A stretch of 5,106 nt of DNA. It comes from an uncultured Erysipelotrichaceae bacterium. GTDB taxonomy: Bacteria; Bacillota_I; Bacilli_A; RF39; UBA660. The position numbers were made by a program, and so were the translations under genes. Of this stretch, positions 1-5,045 are shown one piece after another. The stretch lies in assembly GCA_902797415.1 (NCBI GenBank), contig CADBSQ010000163.1:1-5106 (forward strand), in the 5' to 3' direction. The notes below the pieces were generated by a model that did not search any database, had not been told where the DNA came from, and was given only the letters and a program-made list of their open reading frames with translations. The first letter of the stretch is position 1. Every line of letters starts with the position of its first letter.

Positions 1-6
1 AAATAT

Positions 7-35
7 AGAAGCAATGCTAAAACTGCTTCTTTTTT
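7..35 (+). terminator. Rho-independent terminator of an upstream gene outside the window
   Basis: A 7-bp stem, AGAAGCA (7-13) with TGCTTCT (24-30), encloses a 10-nt loop and is followed by a T run to 35. The T tract lies on the plus strand and the other side has only a weak A/T mix, so it most likely ends a plus-strand transcript entering from the left. The gene it serves is not in the window. Confidence 0.7.
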
Positions 36-141
36 AATTATAAATAAATCTTAAAAGTTAACGGTTAAAAGTCACAATTGATCGCTAAAAATTATATTAA
101 AAATATAATTGTAAATGAATATGATTCTATTAAAAAACCAT
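36..141. other. AT-rich intergenic spacer with a short palindrome
   Basis: No credible open reading frame or RNA gene is visible here. The notable element is a perfect 9-bp inverted repeat, AATTATATT (90-98) and AATATAATT (102-110), with a 3-nt loop. It contains TATAAT on both strands (104-109 plus, 96-91 minus), but no good -35 hexamer stands at normal spacing on either side. A short direct repeat, TTAAAAGT, occurs at 51-58 and 65-72, and a small inverted repeat, TTAAC-G-GTTAA, at 58-68. None can be given a function from sequence alone. Confidence 0.45.
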
Positions 142-178
142 AAAAAATGAAGCAATTTTAGTTTGCTTCATTTTTTTT
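142..178 (-). terminator. Bidirectional Rho-independent terminator at the end of the solute-binding protein gene
   Basis: A perfect stem, ATGAAGCAA (147-155) with TTGCTTCAT (163-171), encloses a 7-nt loop. It is flanked by an A run (142-147) and a T run (171-178), so it can terminate in both directions. On the minus strand it overlaps the last codons of the solute-binding protein gene: the upstream arm encodes the Asn-Glu-Ala near the C-terminus, and the TAA stop (160-158) sits in the loop. It would also stop plus-strand readthrough from the left. Confidence 0.85.
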
Positions 179-1153
179 ATAAAGATTATTTATTAGTTTA
201 TTATAATCTGTATACTCTTTTATTAAGTTTGAATCAATAAGTAAGTCTTGCAAATTATTAAATAGCTTCTTTTCTATATATGGATTATCAAGCCATGTAT
301 CTGCATTTTTATATCTATCAATAATCTTTTCTAAATCATTTAAACTAGTATCTGGGAACTGTTTTAATATAACCTTGGCAATTGTCTTTGAATCATTTTT
401 CTTAGTAAAACTTATTCCCTTGTTTAATGCTTTGGTAAAATCCTTTAACAAGTCTTTATTTTCTTTAATAAAGCTTTTTCTGGCGTTAAAAGTAGTGTAG
501 GGCATTTCACCAGACTTTTCACCAACAGAAGCAACTACATAACCAAAACCTTGCTGTTCCATTTTAGTTGCATTTGGTTCAAATAAATTTACATAATCAC
601 CAGTTCCACTTATAAATGCACTTGATAAAGAAGCAAAATCTACACTTGTATTAATATTAACTTTTTCCTTATCTATATTCTCATGCAAAAGGGCGTTTTC
701 AAAATTTAACTCAGGCATACCAGCAGTCCTGCCTGCTAAAACTTCTTTACCAATTAAATCGGTATATTTAAAATTATCATTCTTCTTTCTAGATAAAATA
801 AATTGTCCATCTCTTTTAGTTAAACCGGCAAAAGATTTAATATAATCCTTTTCTCCTTCATTATAAACATATATTGTTGCTTCTGGGCCACAAAAACCAA
901 CATCTACTTCACCACTTAGAACAGAAGATATAACATTATTAGCGCCACTTATTAAACTTAAATCAATATCAATACCATATTCATTAAAATATCCTTTTTC
1001 AATAGAAACATAAAAAGGAGTATAAAAAACACTATGAGTAACTTCTCCAACTCTTATTTTCTTAACATCTGTTTTCTTCTTATCAAATAACATAAAAATG
1101 CTGATCAAAACTATTAAAAATACTCCTATAAAATATAGGAAAAACCTTTTCAT
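158..1153 (-). CDS. ABC transporter substrate-binding protein, SsuA/ThiY/NMT1-like, membrane-anchored
   Basis: Predicted extracellular solute receptor of an ABC importer (NMT1/SsuA-like periplasmic-binding fold, 331 aa). Residues about 4-23 form one hydrophobic segment after MKR and before DKKK. Family hallmarks are the opening beta strand and helix (KIRVGEV near 32-38, then HSVFYTPFYVSIEKGYF at 40-56), the GEVDVGFCGPEA turn at 81-92, and LFEPNAT at 190-196. Known members bind sulfonates, nitrate/taurine-like anions or thiamine pyrimidine precursors; the CCCFC motif of Thi5/ThiY-type proteins is absent, so the ligand is undetermined. Unusually for a Bacillota binding protein, there is no lipobox cysteine after the hydrophobic stretch, so anchoring by an uncleaved helix is inferred. 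The ATG at 1153 follows AGGAAGGTG with 5 nt spacing. No permease or ATPase gene is adjacent, and the gene appears monocistronic. Confidence 0.88.
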   Translation of the reverse strand: MKRFFLYFIGVFLIVLISIFMLFDKKKTDVKKIRVGEVTHSVFYTPFYVSIEKGYFNEYGIDIDLSLISGANNVISSVLSGEVDVGFCGPEATIYVYNEGEKDYIKSFAGLTKRDGQFILSRKKNDNFKYTDLIGKEVLAGRTAGMPELNFENALLHENIDKEKVNINTSVDFASLSSAFISGTGDYVNLFEPNATKMEQQGFGYVVASVGEKSGEMPYTTFNARKSFIKENKDLLKDFTKALNKGISFTKKNDSKTIAKVILKQFPDTSLNDLEKIIDRYKNADTWLDNPYIEKKLFNNLQDLLIDSNLIKEYTDYNKLINNLYKKNEAN

Positions 1154-1158
1154 AAAAA

Positions 1159-1169
1159 CACCTTCCTCT
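1159..1169 (-). promoter_or_regulatory. Ribosome binding site of the solute-binding protein gene
   Basis: Read on the minus strand, AGAGGAAGGTG lies 5 nt before the ATG whose first base is 1153. It is purine-rich, complements the 16S anti-Shine-Dalgarno, and fixes the start codon. Confidence 0.75.
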
Positions 1170-1174
1170 ACAGT

Positions 1175-1203
1175 ATTATATACAGATTATTAATAAGGTT
1201 TAC
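1175..1203 (-). promoter_or_regulatory. Candidate sigma-A-type promoter of the solute-binding protein gene
   Basis: A perfect TATAAT occurs on the minus strand at 1180-1175, 21 nt upstream of the ATG, with TG two bases before it. No good TTGACA match lies 16-18 bp further upstream (the candidates around 1197-1203 match at three positions or fewer). The -10 is therefore convincing only by sequence and position, and the -35 is poor. Confidence 0.45.
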
Positions 1204-1227
1204 TTTTTTTATTTTTTCTTGTACAAT
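1199..1227 (+). promoter_or_regulatory. Candidate promoter of the YitT-family gene
   Basis: TTTACT (1199-1204, four of six matches to TTGACA) and TACAAT (1222-1227, five of six matches to TATAAT) are separated by 17 bp. Transcription would begin near 1234, only about 9 nt before the ATG at 1243, which would leave a very short leader. The element overlaps the divergent promoter region of the solute-binding protein gene. Confidence 0.4.
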
Positions 1228-1242
1228 TATATTGGTGAATAT

Positions 1243-2121
1243 ATGGAAAGTATAGTTGGAACAATTAAAGAAAGAAAATATGCAGTTAGATTATTATTCT
1301 TTATTCTATCAATGTATTTGGCCGCATTTGTATATAACATTATACTTGTACCAAATAACGTTGTTGTTGGAGGATTAATGGGTGCATCTATTCTTGTTAA
1401 AAATATATTTGGAATAAGTACTACAGTTTTTATAGATATAGCGGATGCTATATTAGTAGTTATGGGATTTATATTTTTAGGCTTTAGAAATGCATTTAGA
1501 AAAATGCTTGGTTGCATTGTATTTCCAATAGTTTTAACAGGTAGCGCATTTATTACCCATGGAATCAACTTAAATATCGAATCTGTAGCATTAAGTCTTA
1601 CTTTAGCAGCATTAATCTATGGGTTTGCACTTGGAATAATTGAAAGATGTGGATTTTCTGTATTTGGGCTTGATATAGCAGTTGATATAATATCAAAAAA
1701 AAGAACTGCTCCATCATTCAAGGTATCACTTGCAATAAATCTTTCTATTGTTTTTATTGCTATGATTGTTTTATCACCAATTAATATTCTTTATTCAATT
1801 TATTTTATTACAATGACACATATTGTATCAAACGCTGTCGTATATGGTACTAGTACTATGAAAATGGTTTACATCATTTCAGATAAGGACGATGAAATTG
1901 AAAAATATTTAGATGACTTAGATAAAGTTACAATGACTCATATGAAGGTAAAAGATGGAATATTTATGCAAAAAAAGCAAATGCTTTTATGTATCGTTCA
2001 TAATGCAAATTACACAAGATTAAAAAATAATGTATTAAAAATAGATAAAAATGCTTTTTTAGTTACAAGTAAATGTTTTGAATTAGAAAGCGTAAACAAC
2101 TATAGTATTTTACCATTTTAA
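1243..2121 (+). CDS. YitT family integral membrane protein with C-terminal DUF2179 domain
   Basis: A 292-aa multi-spanning membrane protein of the YitT family, close to the usual size of about 280-290 aa. Hydrophobic segments lie near residues 14-35, 40-57, 62-80, 90-107, 115-134 and 162-197, matching the YitT membrane domain. The signature-like stretch VPNNVVVGGLMG is at 36-47 and the FGLDIAVDII segment at 141-150. From about residue 201 (YGTSTMKMVYII) a cytosolic alpha/beta DUF2179 domain follows, ending with a typical KIDKNAFLVTSKCFEL stretch. Function is not firmly established for the family. The in-frame TTG at 1219 gives a longer reading frame but has no Shine-Dalgarno and would overlap the likely -10 box. 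ATG 1243, with a weak GGTGA at 1234-1238, is preferred. A YitT paralogue (yvjA) sits near ftsEX in B. subtilis as I recall, so this may be conserved neighbourhood. Confidence 0.88.
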   Translation: MESIVGTIKERKYAVRLLFFILSMYLAAFVYNIILVPNNVVVGGLMGASILVKNIFGISTTVFIDIADAILVVMGFIFLGFRNAFRKMLGCIVFPIVLTGSAFITHGINLNIESVALSLTLAALIYGFALGIIERCGFSVFGLDIAVDIISKKRTAPSFKVSLAINLSIVFIAMIVLSPINILYSIYFITMTHIVSNAVVYGTSTMKMVYIISDKDDEIEKYLDDLDKVTMTHMKVKDGIFMQKKQMLLCIVHNANYTRLKNNVLKIDKNAFLVTSKCFELESVNNYSILPF

Positions 2122-2140
2122 TGTAAAAATAATTAAAGTA

Positions 2141-2149
2141 TGTTATAAT
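2141..2149 (+). promoter_or_regulatory. Extended -10 promoter upstream of ftsE
   Basis: TGTTATAAT is a perfect extended -10 (TG-N-TATAAT) in the 53-bp gap between the YitT gene and ftsE. The -35 region around 2121-2127 is weak, with three of six matches at best, which extended -10 promoters tolerate. Transcription would start near 2156, just ahead of the ftsE ribosome binding site. It suggests that ftsE-ftsX-M23 can be transcribed independently of the YitT gene. No terminator separates the two, so readthrough is also possible. Confidence 0.55.
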
Positions 2150-2161
2150 AAGTAAGAAAAT

Positions 2162-2168
2162 AGAGGTG
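2162..2168 (+). promoter_or_regulatory. Ribosome binding site deciding the ftsE start
   Basis: AGAGGTG lies 6 nt before the GTG at 2175. A GTG at 2166 in the same frame is part of this site itself, so it cannot be the start it serves; 2175 is chosen. Confidence 0.7.
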
Positions 2169-2174
2169 TGTAAA

Positions 2175-2876
2175 GTGAGTTTTATAGAATTACATGATGT
2201 TTATAAGATTTATAAAAACGGTGTAACAGCTGTTGCTGGCATGAATTTAAAAATAAAAAAAGGAGACTTTGTATTTGTGATTGGACCAACTGCTTGTGGT
2301 AAATCTACATTTATAAAAATGCTTTATAGAGAAGAAAAACCAACTAAAGGAAAGGTATATGTTGGAGGTATTGATGTTGCCAAATTAAAGAATAGTAAAG
2401 TTTACAAATTAAGAAGGAAAATAGGAATAGTCTTTCAAGATTATAAACTTCTTCCAAAGCTTACTGTTTATGAAAACGTAGCATTTGTATTAGAAAGTTA
2501 TGGATATAAAAAATCTCAAATTAAACCTAAAGTAGTATCTGCTTTAACTCGTGTAGGACTTAAAGAAAAAATAAGAAGCTTCCCTCATGAACTAAGTGGA
2601 GGCGAACAACAAAGAGTTTGTATTGCTAGAGCCATCGTAAATAGACCAAAAGTTCTCGTTTGTGATGAGCCTACAGGTAATCTAGATCCAGATACTTCTA
2701 AAGAAATAATGTCTGTAATTGATAGAATAAATAAAGAATTGGGCACAACAATTATTATGGCAACACATGATAGAGATATAGTTAATAGAATGAAAAAAAG
2801 AGTTGTATCAATTAAAAACGGAGTAATTGTTGGTGACTATGAGAAAGGAAGTTATGTTGTAGATGAAACCGCTTAG
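2175..2876 (+). CDS. ftsE: Cell division ATP-binding protein FtsE
   Basis: ATPase subunit of the FtsEX complex, acting at the inner face of the membrane. ATP hydrolysis by FtsE drives conformational change in FtsX that activates an extracellular peptidoglycan hydrolase. With the GTG start the protein is 233 aa, close to the usual 228 or so. All ABC motifs are present: Walker A GPTACGKST (37-45), Q-loop VFQDYKLLP (86-94), signature LSGGEQQR (140-147), Walker B VLVCDEP with D-loop TGNLD (160-171), and H-loop ATHD (196-199). FtsE-typical stretches include GDFVFVIGP before the P-loop and REEKPTKG (52-59). The P-loop reads TAC where most FtsE proteins have SGA; the glycines and lysine needed for phosphate binding are kept. 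The 3' end overlaps ftsX by 14 nt, consistent with coupled translation. Confidence 0.96.
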   Translation: MSFIELHDVYKIYKNGVTAVAGMNLKIKKGDFVFVIGPTACGKSTFIKMLYREEKPTKGKVYVGGIDVAKLKNSKVYKLRRKIGIVFQDYKLLPKLTVYENVAFVLESYGYKKSQIKPKVVSALTRVGLKEKIRSFPHELSGGEQQRVCIARAIVNRPKVLVCDEPTGNLDPDTSKEIMSVIDRINKELGTTIIMATHDRDIVNRMKKRVVSIKNGVIVGDYEKGSYVVDETA

Positions 2877-3762
2877 AATATTAAGACGAAGCTTAAATAA
2901 TGCAATCAAAAGTGTTTTTCGTAATTTAAGTTTAAGTATAGCTTCTATATCATGTATTGTTATAACACTTGTATTAGTTGCATTTTCTATAATGCTAAGT
3001 AGCAACATTAATAACTTTACTAGTGATATAGAAAAAGATTTAACAATCGTTGCTTTTGCTAAAAAAGATGCAACTAGTGAAAACATTGATCAAACAAGAG
3101 ATGAACTAGAATCAATTCCAAACATTAAAAAAATCAATTATAAAAGTAAAGATAAAATAAAAAAAGAAATGATTAAGGATAACGAAGTATTTGAAACCAT
3201 TATGTCTGAATGGGATGAAGATGAAAATCCTTTACAATCAAGTTTTGTTATCACGGTTAAAAACGTTGATAAAATAGGAGAAACTGCTAAAACATTAGAA
3301 AATCTTGAATATATAGATAATGTTAAATATGGTGAAGGAATGGTTGAAGATTTAATAGGTGTATTTAAAATTATTAAAAAAATCACCATTATAGCCGTAG
3401 TTGCTTTAATCTTTGTTACAGCATTCTTAATAAGTAATACTATTAAAATTACGATTTACTCAAGAAAAAAAGAAATAGATATAATGAGACTTGTTGGAAC
3501 TAGCAATACTGTAATTAAATTACCATTCTTATTTGAAGGTTTATTTCTGGGATTACTTGGTAGTATAGTTCCAATACTTATTACAATTTATGGATACGTC
3601 TTCTTTTATGAGAAAATGCATGGTGTAATTTTTACAGATATTATTACATTAATTAATCCATATAATTTTGTATTTAAAGTTAGCTTTGTACTATTAATAA
3701 TAGGAGGATTAGTAGGTATGTTTGGTAGTTATAAAGCTGTTAGAAAGTATTTGAAAATATGA
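2863..3762 (+). CDS. ftsX: Cell division membrane protein FtsX
   Basis: Membrane subunit of FtsEX, 299 aa, about the usual length for Gram-positive FtsX. The cytoplasmic N-terminus is basic (MKPLRILRRS). Transmembrane helix 1 is at about 23-45, and an extracellular domain of some 120 residues (about 46-168) follows. It contains the family-typical NPLQSSFVI (122-130). Helices 2, 3 and 4 are at about 172-195, 218-247 and 269-288. The conserved cytoplasmic turn YSRKKEIDIMRLVGTSN (199-215) and the motif PFLFEGLFLGLLG (221-233) are clear. The extracellular domain is expected to contact the coiled coil of the partner hydrolase, here encoded by the next gene. ATG 2863 lies inside the end of ftsE; a purine-rich AAAGGAAG at 2844-2851 lies 11 nt upstream. 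The TGA stop overlaps the next start as ATGA. Confidence 0.96.
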   Translation: MKPLRILRRSLNNAIKSVFRNLSLSIASISCIVITLVLVAFSIMLSSNINNFTSDIEKDLTIVAFAKKDATSENIDQTRDELESIPNIKKINYKSKDKIKKEMIKDNEVFETIMSEWDEDENPLQSSFVITVKNVDKIGETAKTLENLEYIDNVKYGEGMVEDLIGVFKIIKKITIIAVVALIFVTAFLISNTIKITIYSRKKEIDIMRLVGTSNTVIKLPFLFEGLFLGLLGSIVPILITIYGYVFFYEKMHGVIFTDIITLINPYNFVFKVSFVLLIIGGLVGMFGSYKAVRKYLKI

Positions 3763-4991
3763 TGAAAAAATTATTTATTACATTTATACTTTTACTAATA
3801 ATTATTCCTAGTACGTACAAAGCAAAAGATGCTAATACATTAGGCGAGCTAAGAAGCCAATTAGCAAGTTATAAAGCAAAGCAATCGGCGACTAACTCTA
3901 AGAAAAATCAAACTCAAAATGAAATAAATGAAAATAAAAACGATGTTTATAAAAAACAAAAAGAAATAGAAGATAACAAAGTTAGAATAAAAGAATCAAA
4001 AGAAGAAATAGAAAAATTGGGCGTTGAAATAGACGAGACCAAAGTTAAAATAGAAGAAATCATGAGAAACTATGAAAAATCTAGTGGTGATAATATATAT
4101 CTTGAATATATATTTGGTGCAACTAGTATATCAGACTTTATTATTAGATATAGTATTGCAAGTCAATTAGCTTCGTATAATGATGATCTATTAAATGACT
4201 ATAAAAATAAACTAGATGAAACAACAAAACTTAAAGAAGAATTACAAACAAGAGAAGGTGAACTTGATAAACAAATCAAAGAACTTCAGGTAGCAATAGG
4301 TAAATTAGGTGAAGAAGTAAAACAGTTATCTGATGAATCACTATCTTATAAAGATCAGATTTCATCTACAGAAGAGCTTATCAATCAATATGTTAAAATG
4401 GGTTGTGGTGAAAATGAGGCTATTGATAGATGTGTCAGCAGACATACTTCATCTTCATCATCAAGCGGAACATATAGCGGAAGTGTTTCAACGCCATCAG
4501 CAAGCGGATTTTTAAGACCATTAAATAGAGGTGTAGTAACAAGTTACTTTGGTTATAGATATCACCCAGTAACAGGCGTTTACAAGCTTCACAGCGGAGT
4601 TGATATAGGTGGTAATTCAGAAGGAACTAATGTTTACTCTATAGCACCTGGTATGGTTGGTAAAATAATTAGAAGAGCTAGTTGTGGTGGAAACCAAGTA
4701 TTTGTATATCATACAGTTAATGGAACAAAGTATACAAGTGTTTATATGCATCTTTATTCAATAAACGTATCAGTTGGCCAAACAGTTAGTGCCTATACAG
4801 TAGTTGGAACAGTAGGTGGTGGTACAACCTATTATGACTCATGTTCTACAGGAGCACACTTACACTTATCAATGGCAACAGGTTGGTATGGTAGTACATA
4901 TGTAGATTATTCAACCTATATCGCTAGGTTATTTGATCCAAGAACATTCCTTGGTATACCATCAATGGGAGTATACTTCTACTCTAGATAA
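3759..4991 (+). CDS. Secreted coiled-coil M23 (LytM-type) peptidoglycan metallopeptidase, probable FtsEX effector
   Basis: Predicted cell-wall endopeptidase, 410 aa, exported and activated by FtsEX. In order: signal peptide (residues 1 to about 20-25, KK then a long hydrophobic core); charged coiled coils (about 26-108 and 142-212) broken by YLEYIFGATSISDFIIRYS (114-132), a segment typical of PcsB/EnvC-type coiled coils; a Ser/Gly/Thr-rich linker (229-249); and an M23 domain (about 251-400). Its zinc ligands are all visible: H278 and D282 in HSGVDIG, and H369 in HLH. Catalytic H331 (YMHL) and H367 are also present, so the domain should be active, unlike degenerate EnvC. Cysteines C216/C225 and C309/C362 could form two disulfides. 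ATG 3759 overlaps the ftsX stop (ATGA), and ATG 3762 is an equally possible start. No strong Shine-Dalgarno is seen, so coupling to ftsX is inferred. Confidence 0.93.
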   Translation: MMKKLFITFILLLIIIPSTYKAKDANTLGELRSQLASYKAKQSATNSKKNQTQNEINENKNDVYKKQKEIEDNKVRIKESKEEIEKLGVEIDETKVKIEEIMRNYEKSSGDNIYLEYIFGATSISDFIIRYSIASQLASYNDDLLNDYKNKLDETTKLKEELQTREGELDKQIKELQVAIGKLGEEVKQLSDESLSYKDQISSTEELINQYVKMGCGENEAIDRCVSRHTSSSSSSGTYSGSVSTPSASGFLRPLNRGVVTSYFGYRYHPVTGVYKLHSGVDIGGNSEGTNVYSIAPGMVGKIIRRASCGGNQVFVYHTVNGTKYTSVYMHLYSINVSVGQTVSAYTVVGTVGGGTTYYDSCSTGAHLHLSMATGWYGSTYVDYSTYIARLFDPRTFLGIPSMGVYFYSR

Positions 4992-4993
4992 TG

Positions 4994-5023
4994 CTCTACT
5001 GTAAACAAAAATATACAGTAAAC
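4994..5023 (+). repeat. Short inverted and tandem repeat between the M23 gene and the next gene
   Basis: TACTGTA (4997-5003) and TACAGTA (5014-5020) are perfect reverse complements with a 10-nt loop. Read in the same direction, TACTGTAAAC and TACAGTAAAC form a near-identical direct repeat with a 17-bp period. No T tract follows, so this is not a Rho-independent terminator. It could be an operator, an mRNA processing hairpin, or chance in AT-rich DNA. Confidence 0.35.
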
Positions 5024-5033
5024 ATAATAAAGT

Positions 5034-5040
5034 AGGAGGA
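5034..5040 (+). promoter_or_regulatory. Strong ribosome binding site of the 3'-truncated gene
   Basis: AGGAGGA is a near-perfect Shine-Dalgarno 5 nt before the ATG at 5046. It is the main evidence that a gene starts here even though only 61 nt of it are in the window. Confidence 0.8.
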
Positions 5041-5045
5041 CTAGA

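Noticed and set aside
1219..1242. TTG at 1219 as start of the YitT-family protein
   Set aside because: There is no Shine-Dalgarno before it, it overlaps the candidate -10 box, and the ATG at 1243 gives the usual family length.
1227..1568. Open frame of 113 codons on the minus strand
   Set aside because: It lies antisense within the YitT-family gene, has no ribosome binding site, and its sequence has no recognisable family; it is a by-product of the sense codons.
2808..3086. Open frame of 92 codons on the minus strand
   Set aside because: Antisense to the end of ftsE and the start of ftsX, both unmistakable genes; its hydrophobic look mirrors the FtsX coding sequence.
3138..3389. Open frame of 83 codons on the minus strand
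   Set aside because: Antisense to the FtsX extracellular domain, with no ribosome binding site or family signature.
3760..3812. Reading the ftsX TGA as Trp (Mycoplasma-type code)
   Set aside because: TGG is used for Trp elsewhere, the FtsX C-terminus is complete at this point, readthrough would add only about a dozen residues, and ATGA overlaps the start of a clear signal peptide gene.
4333..4515. Open frame of 60 codons on the plus strand
   Set aside because: Inside the M23 gene in another frame, over the Ser-rich linker; low-complexity His/Gln content is a frame-shifted reading of TCA-rich codons.
4997..5020. Hairpin after the M23 gene as a transcription terminator
   Set aside because: The stem is AT-rich with only two G-C pairs and is followed by AACATAATAAAG, not a T run.
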